In this document: in pieces, positions 22,677-35,598 of the stretch
Layout of the letters: every line of letters starts with the position of its first letter
Position numbering within the stretch: position 1 is the first letter of the stretch
Source: Cololabis saira
Taxonomy: Eukaryota; Chordata; Actinopteri; Beloniformes; Belonidae
Direction of reading: 5' to 3'
Assembly: GCF_033807715.1 (NCBI RefSeq)
Contig: NC_084610.1
Span: 200,001 to 264,000 of the forward strand
DNA length: 64,000 nt
Translations under genes and position numbers: made by a program
Notes under the pieces: generated by a model
What the model was told of the DNA's origin: nothing
Databases searched by the model: none
The model's input: only the letters and a program-made list of their open reading frames with translations

Positions 22677-25077
22677 TTTAAATGTGCAGTTGTGGAGGAA
22701 TTTAAAACATCTGATACGTTCAAGGTCAAAGTCACTCTATGACCTCCGTCAGGTGATTCTACATAAACACATTTACATTTACGTAAAACAAACATAAAAG
22801 GGAAAGTGGAGAAAGAAAGAAAATAAATGAAAAACAAAAACTTGTTTCGGAAAGTTTAAATTATTGTTTCAACATTTTCAGCTTTCAACTTTCTCAGGGG
22901 CAGAAAAACTGACGTTCCAGGGTTTTTTTCTCAGTAAAATGTAAAACAAACAGTTGTTGTGGCATCGCGGAGGGGATTTGGACGGGATCAGTCGGAGCTG
23001 CGAGTGCAGGCAGCAGATTTCAGCTCCGAGTTCTGAGCTCTTCACACGCTGCAGCAAAGTTTCACATAAACACAGTGCAGGAACACTGCAGTCTCTATCT
23101 GGATGTCACATAACCTCCGCCTACGCGCGCTACGCCCACACACATCCTTGCCCAAAACACCCACACCAGTGTGATGTGTGCAGAGACACACACACACACA
23201 CACATCTCGCCCCTATACACACTCCTCGCCCACGCAGGCACACACGTGTTCAGCCAGACATAAGCCGCTCATACCATCCCACACTTTCTCAACAGACAAA
23301 GTAAAACTCTGCTAACCGGGGAGGCTGTGCACGCACACACACACGCACGCACACACACACACGCACACACACACGCATGCTGCATCATAAACTCAGCCGT
23401 CGGTCGGAGGGAACCTGCTCCGGCTCCGACCGCTCTCATCGTGGATTTCACATCCACACCCGTCTAAATGTGTCTGCCACCCAGAAACAGGAGCCCCACG
23501 CTGGGTGGAGACGGCGGCTCAGAGCGCCCCACTCCAGACTGTCGCTCTCTCTCTCCTTTCTTTCATTCTTTCTTTCTTTGTGAATTATTCTCCCTCCTGC
23601 TTTTGGCATCACAGTCCTCCTGTAACCCATATTCCCTCCAAATGAAAAAGGACACTCCATGACAGGCACTGCCACCGCCTGGAGACTGAATCATGCCGCT
23701 ACGTTGTTCCTCCCCCTTCTTTTTCTTTTCTTTTTTCTTTTTTTTTCTCCTCCAAAAGAGGAACTTGGATGAAAAGAGCTGCTTCTTTAGAGCGCAAAGT
23801 GTTGAGGATGTGGGTTGGAGGGGAGGGAAAGGGGAGCAGAGCGGCGTGGGCGCTCTGACAGGGCGAGGGGCTGACAGGCCCAGGCGTGGGAGTGTCATTG
23901 AAATGTGTTTCTGCTCTTCGGGGGAAGAAGAAGAAGAAGAAGCGGAAGGCGAGGAGGGGAAGAAAAAAAGTTGCAGGGAATGGGAGGAAGAGAGGCTGCA
24001 GAAATTAAACGAACAGGCGTCTCGTGAAAGTGAAATATGAGCAGGCTCTCTGCCAAATGAGATACATCCACTGTTGGGAGGCTTGGAAGGGGAAGGGAGG
24101 ACAAAAAAAAGAGAAGTAACGCCTACTCTTCGGGGAAGATTGACAGGACGACATGAAAGCAGATTGCTGCTGTCGTGTGGAAACCTTGCAACTCTCGCTC
24201 TCGGGGGTTTTTAATGTTTTTAGGACTAAATTGGAGGATGAGTCAAGTTTTTTGTTTTTTTTTCCTCCTTTTGGAAACGATCCCAAGCCCGATCCGATGA
24301 GCTGACGAGAGCTCGTTTCTGACAGAAGAAACTTTCAAACTTGGAAAAGATTGCAGTTCTGAAGAAGCAGGCGCGCGGAGCACGTCTTTAACGTTCGCTC
24401 AGTTCTTCCATTTGTGGTTGAATAAAGACAAAAGTCAGTGTTTCTGTGCTGCAACGCCATGAATCCAGTTCTCAAGGTTTCACGCAGCTGCTCCCACAGC
24501 AGAGTTCATTATCATTACCTCATTATCTAGGAGGTTAACTCCAGTGTGTTGGTGACTACAACATTAGACAAAAATAATGCAACTACCGCGTTGTTAGTGT
24601 TGGTTAAGCAAGAGCAAGGCAGGAAAGCTGTGAACACGTAGGTTACACCTGAAGGAACCACGAGACCTCAGGAACGGTGTCAGCAGTTTGACCTTCATTC
24701 AGCTACACGTGCACAGCTACACGTGCACAGCTACTCGTGCACAGCTTCAAAATAACTGGAGCACGGCGGCGGAAGAGTGATGGTTTGGAGTTCCCTCGCA
24801 GACATACTAGGGGTGGAAGTATCGGACACGACGTCACCCTCTGGGTTGTGAATGGATGCTTTGAAGCGGCGGGTTCGGCGTTGTGCTGCTCAACCATGTT
24901 GGAGTGGAGTGGCGAGAGGGGGCGGAGCCAGAGAATGGTGTGAGAATGAAATCATAACAACAAAAATAACAATGCATTGATTGCTCATTTGATGCGGTTC
25001 CGATTCCTCTGGAGACGTCCCACGGCGACCGTCTGACGACTCTAAGGGTCTTCTGCAGCCATGCATCATATAAAGAC
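22677..25077. other. Non-coding with CA repeats and purine-rich tracts
   Basis: CA repeats lie near 23185-23205 and 23329-23375, a pyrimidine tract at 23710-23752 and a GAA run at 23923-23942. Many overlapping open frames here are short and none resembles a known protein. Two perfect EGR-type 9-mers fall here (23227-23235 and 23844-23852). Confidence 0.4.
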
Positions 25078-25080
25078 TTA

Positions 25081-25559
25081 AGGCTGAAATATGCTTCTGC
25101 GTCACACCAACGCAGAGCACACGCCGCAGCCGTGACGCCGTGCTGAACCCTTCTGACTTCTCCGTCACTCCGTTTGGTCGCGGTGCAGTACCCCCCGCGG
25201 CCACTAGTTAGCGATCTTTTTCTGAATGGTTTATCCGACTTTTTCCGGTCACAGTAAATCAAAGAGATAAGGACAACTATTGTGCAAAAAACAAAAACAA
25301 AAAAAATCACATATAAACGAAGAAAAGAGCCCTGGAAGTTCACTACTGATTCAAACCGGAAACCGGAAATGCTTCGCTTTCAAACGAACCAATCACAGCC
25401 CTCTCCGTCTGCGTGTGGTCTGCGTCTCCTCGACGCGTAGTTACAATTTTCAGGAGGTGCACTTCAGAGACGGCGCAGGTGACGGCGTGTCCTCTGCGTC
25501 GATCCAAACCACACGGCGTAGGCACGGCGCCATTTTGACGCAGAAGCATAATTCAGCCT
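25081..25559. mobile_element. PIF/Harbinger-type MITE with TTA target duplication
   Basis: Left end AGGCTGAAATATGCTTCTGC and right end (complement) AGGCTGAATTATGCTTCTGC form terminal inverted repeats of about 24 bases with one mismatch. TTA flanks both sides (25078-25080 and 25560-25562). Length is 479 bases. No transposase is inside, so it is non-autonomous. Confidence 0.85.
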
Positions 25560-25562
25560 TTA

Positions 25563-27005
25563 GATGCGGCTTTTTTAGATGAAAGTCTTCAAAAACCAAC
25601 ATGGGTCCGTATCCTGGGTTGATTTCTGAGATCCTGGGTTGATTTCATCCGAGTCGGTGCTTTAGAAAAGTGATCAAATGGATCAATACCGTGGGAAGTC
25701 GAGGGGGCAGCACTGAGTCTGTCGTTGGACTAAACACAAGAACCGACGCGCTGAACTGCTTCGTCAGTTTTATGACGAGTAGGATTGATTATTTATTAAC
25801 TTTTGTTCTGTTTTCATTTCCTCCGACTCAAACAAACAAGAAAAAAGCTGGTCTGTAGTCGACATGTTTGTTGATGCTGGTTGACCCGTCCCCGTCCCCT
25901 GGTGGACGTCCTCACCAACGTCCTCACCAACGTCCTCACCAACAACCTTACGAACACACGCAGGAGTCCAGGCTGTTCCTGCCGTGACAACAAGTCATGC
26001 TCTAAAATAAAAATGATTATGTTATTAGGATTGTTAGCTAAAGAGGCGGCGATTCTGTTCCTGAGAAATAACTGGCCAAACATTTGTGGTTAAATATAAG
26101 TTTAACTGTTGAGGTGCATAAAAGCCGAGCCGTGTACAGTTTCAGGTTTATCTCAACACTAACCACAGGGGCGTGAAGGGAGCCCCTGCTGGTCCTCCCA
26201 GGAACTGCACGTTTCCGTCGCCCCGACAGGTAGAGGTTGACTTCTTACTCGTTAAATTTTCATTGCTTCTACAATAACAGACATTAAAAACGAGGTTCAG
26301 GCGGCAGCGTGACCAGAAATCGTACTAAAATGCAGAAAAGGGACATTTAACATTAATTTAACAAGAAGGAAAACTGTGGAGCTGGAGCGGCTGTGACCGA
26401 GCTGATAACGACTGAAAGATTTGATTTGTAGGATTCCTCAAACATAATGTTTTACAGAAAAGGTCTGGGGTGCTTGTTCAAACATGAAGTAGCTGTATTT
26501 GTTTACCCCCTAATAAAACGCTCCCAAAGGTCTGCAGCTGCAGGGGATTATTATAATTCCTGACAGATTATTTCAGGAAGATTCAGATTTGTCCACATGA
26601 AACCAGCGTCTGCGGATGATTCTGGGTTTCTCTCCCAATTATTCTCAGACTGATCCTGCATGTAGTTCTGTATCTACTATCCATTCTCTTTCCGGTTCTG
26701 ATTACGAAGCAACTAAATGCGTTTCACAAAATGTCAAGCTCATTTCAGAGGAACAACGCAAGCTTTCAGAGACAAAATCGTTGCTTTTTTGTGGTGGTAA
26801 ATGCATTTAGGGCTCGTCAGGACCCGGCTTTTATGGAGCAGGAGAGGAGCCGAGCAGCTGTGTGAAACTGGGTGAACTGGGAAACTGGGACTTGTGGGAA
26901 CAAGCAGGCTGGGTGTCAACCTGCCTCACCGTGTGGGTGGACATCCCATTTCCTGCTCGTGTTTTTATTTGCTTTGTTTGCTTCTTCATGTTGGATTATG
27001 AGCCG

Positions 27006-27037
<32 letters not shown>

Positions 27038-28153
27038 TGCGCGCGTGCGTGCGTGTGTGTGTGTGTGTAGGTGAGAGAGGGGAGGGGTTGGCAGAGCGAC
27101 ACGGGTGGAGAGGGAGGTCAGAAAGGAGAAACATGGAGCTGATACTCCGTCCCACTCCTCCTCTCTGATGGGATCCCCGTCTGCTGGTCCAGGGAACGCG
27201 GCTGGAAGGTCAGATCTGCATAATTGCACCCGCCGAGCAGCCAGACGTGGATTCAGAGGCTGCAGGTGGGCGGGCTGGAATCCTACCTGCCTACCTGCCC
27301 CCTGCGTCCGTGTGGAAAACACATCACGGACGTTGAGTGAGAACTCAGACTTTATGAGCTTCAGTTTTCAGTCACATGACTGGACCCTCATCACCAGAAA
27401 CGCTCCTCGTTATTAATAGATGCTGGAATGAAGAAAGTTAGCCAGTAAGAATAAATAATCTTAGTGATGACAGAACATGCACATGAAAATAAACAGCCAG
27501 AGTAAACAGAATAACATTTATTTTACATTCCTGTCATTTTATCAGCGCCCCCAAAATAATTAAATAATATGCACAATTTCTCCAAATGCCAAATAATTTG
27601 TGCTTGAAGTATTTGTAATACTGCTGAAGTTTCCTCAAAAGAACTTTGAACGGTTTTACATCGTCATTCAGTCGTCTGTGTAGGAAGAACTGGACAAGCT
27701 GTCTGTGACCTTTCATTTTCATTTTATTCTTTATTTCATTCAAAAAACAAAACAATTCAATACAAATACAAATGTTCCTAACTTGTGAATGAAAAGGGAG
27801 CAGAAAGAAGAAGAATCTTATCTGATCTGCCCCTTTCACAAATAACATAAATTAAAAATAATAATAATAATAAAAAAACAACAACTAAGTGAATAAAAAA
27901 AACTAAAATTAAATAAAATTAAAATAACATTAAAATAAAATTACCGGGTATGGGTATGTCAATCAAACTTAACTAACATATTTCATTATATTTACTTAAC
28001 ATACAGGCTTTAATTGTTCTTTTGAATGTAATGTTTGATTTGGATTCTTTGTTTTCTTTATTCAGATTGTTCCATAAACTGATTCTTTCACAGAAACACA
28101 ACGTTCCATCAATTTAGTCCTTCATCTTGGTTTAAAAAAAATCTCTGTTCCTT
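25563..28153. other. Non-coding stretch
   Basis: Contains a 12-bp repeat (GTCCTCACCAAC, about four copies, 25905-25950), a GT/GC dinucleotide tract at 27005-27068 and an A-rich tract near 27850-27940. No gene was recognised. Confidence 0.4.
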
Positions 28154-28157
28154 TTAA

Positions 28158-28374
28158 AGGAGCTTGCGGCTGCTTTTAAGAAATGAGACTCTCTATCGCC
28201 ACCCTTCACCACGACGGCCATTGGGGGTACTGCAGCCAACAGTGAAGCCGGCACAGGAGAACGGGGAGAACGTGCATGCAGCGTCATGTGACGTCACATC
28301 CGCAGCCCAGCGCGGGAAAATCGGGACCGGATTGCAGCACATTTTGCAAATAAAAAAAACAGCCTCAAGCTCCT
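28158..28374. mobile_element. MITE with TTAA target duplication (piggyBac-like)
   Basis: Ends AGGAGCTTGCGGCTG and (complement) AGGAGCTTGAGGCTG form 15-base inverted repeats with one mismatch. TTAA lies on both sides (28154-28157 and 28375-28378). Length is 217 bases. The TTAA duplication suggests piggyBac-type mobilisation. Confidence 0.75.
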
Positions 28375-28378
28375 TTAA

Positions 28379-30245
28379 GTTATACTTGCTTTCTCTTTTT
28401 TCAAATCTTTTCTGAATGTTGATTGGTAAAGTTTTTTATGAGCTTTAAACATAATTTGCAGAATACTATAGTCTACTAGTTCATGAAATTTCAACATCAC
28501 CACAGGTTCCTGAAGAACGGCCTCATGAGGAACCGAGACTGGTTGCAGTTCCTCCACTGACCACTGTAGGCCAGTTGCAAAGGCACAAAGCAATCAACCG
28601 TTTTTATTGATCCAACGCCGGTGAAACACGACAGTAATATTTTATTTGAGAACATGTTAAACGATTTTATTCTGCTGTAAACGTCTAAAACGGCTCAGGT
28701 GAGCAGCTGTCACACCTGAGCTAAGGCCACGCCCCCCTGCGGCTACGCCTAGCGGCTCCTGCTGACCACACCAGTCCAGAAGCGTCTGGGAAAGCCAGTT
28801 GTCCCGCCCCCTTAATTACTGTTAATAAGGTGGAAACGCTTTGTTTCACAGCTGTTTCAACGGTTGTATATGTTTGTCGTAAATCTGACGTCAGAGCACC
28901 ACGTCACTACTGATTTACTCAAGTTACGAGGATGAGACGCCGCTGGCTGCGTAACGCTAGATTAAAGTTTGCACCTTACGTCTGTAACTCCGTAGTCGGG
29001 GGGTAATTTACGGTGGATTTACGCTAGCTATGTGTAGCTCTGGTTAGGTAACTTATCAGAGACAAAGTTTGTTCTTAACAATGGTGATTAAGTAAGTTTA
29101 GGTAACGTGAGCAGAGTTATCTCAGAACAATTGTTGACATCTTCTGGACGTTAAGTTGGCAGTTTAATCCAACGCAGACATTTAGCCCAGTTATGTTGGG
29201 TTTTAAGAGATGAAATAACACAACCTCCATCATCTGTCCTCTCTGGAAACCTGGAATCAGGATCACAAGCAGCTCAGATTCATGGATTTGAGTTTCTTTG
29301 GTCGTAAACTCCATGAAATAGAGGAGATTTCAGGAGCTGAAAACTGCAGATGTCTTAGTTCTGCTCCCTGTGGAACTCATGCTCAACAGCCATTGGCTCA
29401 TCTGTGTTTGAGGGGCGGGCCTTACTGCTCAATTAACATATCATCTTTAAAATAGGAGCTTTCTTTGCTCTTTATGTATCCAGTTCAACAAAAATGCTGA
29501 ATGTTAAGTAGCTTGAGTGAGGGTTACACGTTTCACCCCGTAAACAGTAAAGTAGCCGCCAGTCAGCTAAACTACGGCCCTAATTATGCATAAATGTGCT
29601 GCTCGATGTAATTTCCCCTGATTCACATCTCGTCCAGTTCTCATGGATGTGAAATCCAGATGTGTTGAACATTTTCACATTGCTGATATATTTAAAGCTC
29701 TGCGTAGTTAGTTAAGCATAAAAATTAATCCATTTAATATCATTCATCTATTTTATTGTGTTTTTAGGTGATATATCTCCTGTTTGAGCACATTTGTCTG
29801 GTTAGTTTTCATATCCCAGTAAAATCTGCACTTTTGCTTTGATATTTGTTTTAGCGTCCTTCTGAAATTAATTAGACTGACAATAACAAACACTCGCTCC
29901 CCGAACAGGAGTTTTTAATCCTCACTTGGGGTCTGAAGACACATAAAAGGAGCCGCAGCGCTGCGTGTAAATCACACGCCTTTGTATTTAATTTAGAGTC
30001 TTGTGCCGCGTGGAGGGTGCGATGGCGGGGGAGATGATGCGGCGGAGGTGGCGATGGCGGGGGGAGGGTGTGATTTAGGAGGTGGGATGTTGACAGAAGC
30101 TGTTCTGGTTTTGTCCCCGGGGGTTTTCACTGGTGGCGGCTGGCCTCATTCCTTAAAATAACTCATTGATGGGGAATCGGGCGGAGTCGGAGTGATGGTG
30201 GGGAGATGTGGCTGGATCTCAGAGAAATTAAAAACAAAGCATCTG
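28379..30245. other. Non-coding stretch
   Basis: No gene, RNA gene or array supported. Confidence 0.4.
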
Positions 30246-30530
30246 GGTAACACTAAGTACCCCTTACTGCTGCCGTAGCAGTCAAGTGGGGGGGGTTACA
30301 GCCATGCGCCGCTGATCATCAGCAAAGCAGAGGTTTTGACAACTTTGCTGGTATGAACCCTTCAGGTGTGTGTTAAGACAATGCCAATGGGGAAAGATAT
30401 AAGCAATTGTTGCCTCAAATCTCTCTTGAAATGGCGATGAAGTTGTTTCTATCCAATTTATATTTCAGTGATTCTTGACAAGAGGAAAACATCCTACAAG
30501 ACAGCTGCCAATCTCCCCAGGAGTTAACTT
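30246..30530 (+). mobile_element. Tc1-like transposon relic, 5' end
   Basis: AACACTAAGTACCCCTTACT begins a stretch that follows the 5' part of a common vertebrate Tc1-like family, with later matches such as GGTGTGTGTTAAGACAATGCC split over 30365-30386. It is decayed and truncated. A similar start is seen at 35786. Confidence 0.6.
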
Positions 30531-30678
30531 ATGTCAGGATCAGCTCTCCGGTCCGATGAAAACCGGGCTTTGAAACCTCTCCAGAAGCTTGAAGGTGACC
30601 TCACAGGCAGGTGGTACAGTTCTTCTTCTGCGGCCGGTGAAACAAACACGCCGCTGGCGGGGTTTCCTCACTTCCTTG

Positions 30679-30701
30679 TGTTGGAGACCATTTGCATGTC
30701 G
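30679..30701. promoter_or_regulatory. Octamer-containing conserved block, copy 1
   Basis: GTGTTGGAGACCATTTGCAT followed by GTC. It includes the POU-factor octamer ATTTGCAT at 30690-30697. A near-identical block is at 31929. Confidence 0.4.
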
Positions 30702-31198
30702 CAGCTAAACTTCTGTCAGAGTCAGACCAGCTGAAGCTCGGAGAAACTCTTCTGAGCGTTGAAGCGCGGCCGCATCTGAAATCAGTCACGTAATCGATCA
30801 TACGTGGTTCAGTCCAAACACACAGCACCCATTTACTTCTTTCTGGCTTCTTTTGTGTTAAATAACATTGTTCACCTGAAGCTGTACTCACCTCGTACTG
30901 AAGCCCACTATTATTATTCTTTTACACGAAAGGAAGAAAAAATCACAGAATTAAAAGAGGAGCATCAACCTTTGCACATTATTACAGTTCTTTACTCATA
31001 AATGAACCCTGCAAGTGTTGACCTTTGACCTGGTGAAGGTGGCGAAGCTGTTTAGAGTAGAAACAGGAAGTCAGCAGTGATAAAAGTGCAAAGCTTGTTT
31101 TAAGATGTCACCAGAGGAAGTGATGTCATATCAGGTCATTGTGTTCGCCTTTAAATCAAAACTCTGCGGCGAGTGATTGATCGGCCCCGCCCACCACA

Positions 31199-31294
31199 TG
31201 TCAATCAATATGCTTCATGTCAATCAATATGCTTCATGTCAATCAATATGCTTCATGTCAATCAATATGCTTCATGTCAATCAGTATGCTTCAT
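31199..31294. repeat. 19-bp tandem repeat
   Basis: Five copies of ATGTCAATCAATATGCTTC, the last with one change. Confidence 0.9.
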
Positions 31295-31928
31295 GTGGAC
31301 TCATTACTTCACTGTTTTATTAAGATCATAGGTTTCATTTTAAACATTAAAAATAAGTTCTGTTTTTATTTCTTTTTATACATTCCTAGTGTGGAAAACA
31401 TGAAGTATCTTCCTGATGAAGGAGGCCCGGTCCTGAGGAGGCCGTTTCGAGATCTCAAAACCCGAAAAACACACGAAAAAAACTATTCAAAATGGAGATA
31501 TTCAAGCTGCAGAATCTGAACCGAGCCTCTCCGGGTCTCAGTAGACCCACTTAAGCGTGAAAGTCAATACATGTAGCAATTAAACAGTGATTTAATAGTT
31601 GTAGTCAATAAAAAGCTGCTGCGTTTAACCGCTAATGGGACTGATTTACATCCAGCATCAGTTAGAAGCCACATGTACGAACTAACCTAAAACGTTACTC
31701 CTCCCTTCTCCCAGCTCAAAACTAATAACCAACACGTTATTACCACGTTATTCTCACGTCAATCAGCTGACTGTCACATTAGGGGAAACACGTGATGACA
31801 TCATCACAAACAAAACACCCTCCTGCTCAAACCGGCAAGAAAATCAGAAAAGCTGCGCCTCTGCGGACTTCTGGGAGACGGTCCGGTTCTTGTGCTGCTC
31901 GCAGGATTTCCTCCAACCCACCTCCCCG

Positions 31929-31951
31929 TGTTGGAAACCATTTGCATGTCC
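31929..31951. promoter_or_regulatory. Octamer-containing conserved block, copy 2
   Basis: GTGTTGGAAACCATTTGCAT followed by GTC, one base different from the block 1,250 bases upstream. Octamer at 31940-31947. Confidence 0.4.
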
Positions 31952-33400
31952 GGTCATTTCACCGCTGACTGTGAAGAAGAGTCAACCCCGACTCGACGAT
32001 GTGCACGCAGGCGTGTTTCACTGACGTACTTGTGTGGTTTTGAGCTGCACAGACCCACACGTGACCCGTGCTGAGTTCTGATCTCACTCACAGATAACGG
32101 CAGCGCGCCGCCGGAGTCATAACCCGACACCTTTGAAGCACAAACCCCAAACACGTTCTCTTTTATCCCTCCTCACATTAGAACTTTATCAGATGACGGG
32201 AATGTTTTGACTTTCTCGTCTTATTTTGTAAGGGTCTTCCTGTCACAGCTCGGCTGCAGCTCCACTCACAAGAGGAACATTTCCAGTTTACACATTTGAA
32301 AAGTTTTGATTGTTTGTATTTTCCACCAAATTTTCTGAAGATGCAAGTTGTTTCAGTGGAATGTCCCTTTCAGATCAGTTAGCATCAGCTTCCTGTCCTT
32401 CACGCTGCAAACTCAGGCCTATGAATGGAAAATATGCTAATGTGGCCCCGTACAGGCGTCATCAGAACATTTATCAGCTTTTACGTGACACATGGGATCA
32501 TTTTAGCTTTAAATACAGATGTGCTGCAGGGAATAACCAGGATTTGACCAAAACTGGACAGGCGAGCAGAGAAAAACTAATGTAGGTCACCCTGGTTCTG
32601 CAGATGCAGAGATGGTCCCCGTTACGCCTCCTCAGACATGGTCCCAACCCTCCGAGGACCCGACCCTGGAGACACGGTGCTGCAGCAACCTCCAGAACCA
32701 GAACCTGCAGTCCTGGACTGGATCAGAATCTCTTCTCTGACTAGATCTGAAGTTAAACTTCCTCAAATTAAACGTATTTAAAGTAAATTAATGTAATCCT
32801 CCCCCTGCTCAAACATGTCAGGAAACTGAACAAACGTCCACGTCAGCAACAGTAACCAAGGGGGGCGGGGCCAGCTGAAATGATGTGGCGGGAACTCCAG
32901 AGAGCTGTGAAAAAGTAAATATTTAAAAAAGTGGAGCAAAATCTGTAAAGAGGAAAGGCCCAACATCCCTCCTGGGCCATGAGACGGTAAACTACGATGA
33001 CGTCAGGTTTTGTTGATGTCTGAGATTGTTTACGTGTAACTAACAGATCAAATGATTTTTATTGTATTTTTTTTATTGTTTAAAAAAAAATATATTTATT
33101 ATTTTTTTATTGTATTTTTTCACCCAAAAAGAACAAAAGATTGAAACAAAGAGTACTTATTCATGCAGGTGACACCAACACGGGTTATAAAGTGCATTTA
33201 GATGCAGCTTCTTCTGCACATTTCTGAAATGCTGGAATAAAAGGAACTAATCAGACAAAGAGGTTTGTGGCTGAAACAAACATTTCATTAAAGTGTGTCT
33301 GTTTTTTAATGAAGCAGCTCGTTCAACTAACTACAGATTAGTTAGAATATTCAGCTCAGAGCAGCCACTCGTGCAGGCGCGTCCACGGTGTGAAGTAACT
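31952..33400. other. Non-coding stretch
   Basis: No supported gene. Confidence 0.4.
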
Positions 33401-33528
33401 GCCTGTGCGTCTGAGCGTGTCCGTGGGTGTTGAACCTGCCTGTGTTTGGTATTCCGTGCAGAAAAACTCCCACGCCCCGTGTGTCCGCCCACGCACGGAT
33501 TTGCGTCACGCAGGGAGCAGCGTGGGCG

Positions 33529-33606
33529 AGAGAGAGAGAGAGAGGGGGAGAGAGAAAGAGAGAGAGAGAGAGAGAGACTGCGAGAGAGAGAGAGAGAGAG
33601 ACACAC

Positions 33607-33700
<94 letters not shown>
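33529..33700. repeat. GA/CT microsatellite
   Basis: A long (GA)n tract with a few CACTGC interruptions. It is bracketed on the left by two EGR-type 9-mers (33486 and 33520). Confidence 0.95.
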
Positions 33701-33703
<3 letters not shown>

Positions 33704-33920
33704 TATCCCAGTGTCACTGAGAGACGCTGCACCATCAGGACAGGAACCCGCTACAAAATAAAAGCATGAAAACCCAGTTTAAACAGCCTGGGGCACAAAT
33801 AAGAGGAATTAAGGCGAGACAAGTGTGTAGCTTTATCAGAATTAATGTAATTAGGCAAGGCAGGTTTATTTGTATGGCACAATTCAACACAAGCAGTACT
33901 GGAGTTGAGGGGAGATGGCA

Positions 33921-34100
33921 TCCCCCCTGAAATAAAAACGGTCCAAATCATCCCCCCTGAAATAAAAACGGTCCAAATCACCCCCCCTGAAATAAAAACG
34001 GTCCAAATAATCCTCCCCTGAAATAAAAACGGTCCAAATCATCCCCCCCTGAGATAAAAACGGTCCAAATCATCCCCCCCTGATATAAAAACGATCCCAT
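33921..34100. repeat. 30-bp tandem repeat
   Basis: Six units of CCCCCTGAAATAAAAACGGT plus CCAAATCAT. Confidence 0.9.
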
Positions 34101-34143
34101 CCCATCAAATAATGTGGTTTTACTGCTATTTCAACATTTAGAG

Positions 34144-34356
34144 TCATCACCAGAAAAATAACTTATTTGACAATTTTCACCTGTTTCAAGTAAATTTTCA
34201 CTTGAAATAAAGTTGGAAAATCTGCCAGTGGGACAAAATTTATCTTCTTATTACAAGCAAAAAAATCTTGTTCCACTGGCAGATTTTTCTAATTATTTCA
34301 AGTGAAAATCTACTTGAAACAGGTGGAAATTGTTGTTTTTTCCAGTGATGAGTCTT
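34144..34356. mobile_element. Foldback (hairpin) element
   Basis: Left arm 34144-34236 and right arm 34268-34356 are inverted copies (core CACCTGTTTCAAGTA against TACTTGAAACAGGTG) with a loop of about 30 bases. The right flank ends with a GAGTTTTTGCAGTG-type terminus near 34449 known from hairpin-like fish MITEs. Confidence 0.75.
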
Positions 34357-34689
34357 GTTTTAAGTGTAATTAGATATTTTTACTAAAATGAGACATTTTA
34401 ACTAAAAATAAGACAAATATTTTTGTTAAGATTTTGAGTTTTTGCAGTGATCCATTTTACTTATCTTGTGAAGGACAGAGTCATATTGATAAGTTCAGAA
34501 AAGTGTTTTTTATTGTTGTGTTTTGATGTATTTGATGTAAGCCCAGTGGATATTTAAAGCTTACAGAAGGCTGCATTTAACTGCTGCTATGTCATTCCTG
34601 CAGTATTTCTGCAGGTGTTTTGGTCACTGCTATTATTTGTAATATATTATATTATTTGATTTTTTTTTACAACTCGAATACTGAACACA

Positions 34690-35050
34690 AGGTAATTCAA
34701 AATGCTTTACATCAACATTAAAAGCAGCAAGACACAATCTGGAAAGCGCCTAGAGACAACTTTTGTTGTATTAGACGCTATACAAATAAAATTGAATTGA
34801 ATTGAACAATTAATCAGTAAATAACAAATAAAATGATAAAAACAGCAGTAAAATAATAAAAAGCACAAGTTTAATATAAGGCAAGGCAGGTTTATTTGTA
34901 TAGCACAATTCAACACAAGGTAATTCAAAGTGCTTTACATCAACATTAAAAGCAGCAAGACACAATTAAACAGTAAATAACAAATACAATGAATTAAAAT
35001 GAAAAGAAAAGAGGTAACATAATTAAAAAGTAAGGGCAGTAGAGTCCAGC
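34690..35050. repeat. Dispersed fish repeat (GGCAAGGCAGGTTTATTTGT family)
   Basis: Pieces of the same sequence (TTTATTTGTATAGCACAATT, AAAGTGCTTTACATCAAC) occur at 33854-33895, 34690-34730 and 34880-34990. It probably belongs to a common LINE/SINE-derived family; exact class not determined. Confidence 0.6.
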
Positions 35051-35230
35051 AGGTAAGTATTTAATTTAGGAGTACGCTTCAGTGAACAGTAATGTTTTTA
35101 TCCTGATTAAAAGGAGCTGACAGTTGGAGCAGACCTCAGGTCTACAGGAAGTTTGTTCCATCGATGAGGAGCAGAATAACTGAACGCTGCCTCACCTTGC
35201 TTGGTTCTGGTTCTGGAACCACAACAAACC

Positions 35231-35598
35231 AGATCCAGATGAACCTCAGGGGTCTGGGAGCTTCATAGGAACTAACAGATCCAGATGAAGCTCAGGGGTC
35301 TGGGAGCTTCATAGGAACTAACAGATCCAGATGAACCTCAGGGGTCTGGGAGCTTCATAGGAACTAACAGATCCAGATGAAGCTCAGGGTTCTGGGAGCT
35401 TCATAGGAACTAACAGATCCAGATGAACCTCAGGGGTCTGGGAGCTTCATAGGAACTAACAGATCCAGATGAACCTCAGGGGTCTGGGAGCTTCATAGGA
35501 ACTAACAGATCCAGATGAACCTCAGGGGTCTGGGAGCTTCATAGGAACTAACAGATCCAGATGAACCTCAGGGGTCTGGGAGCTTCATAGGAACTAAC
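35231..35598. repeat. 46-bp minisatellite
   Basis: Exactly eight units of 46 bases (AGATCCAGATGAACCTCAGG...), within the dispersed fish repeat. Some units carry AAGCTC instead of AACCTC. Confidence 0.95.

Noticed and set aside
33331..33769. Ser-Leu and Arg-Glu repeat proteins
   Set aside because: Translation of a (GA)n tract, no other support.
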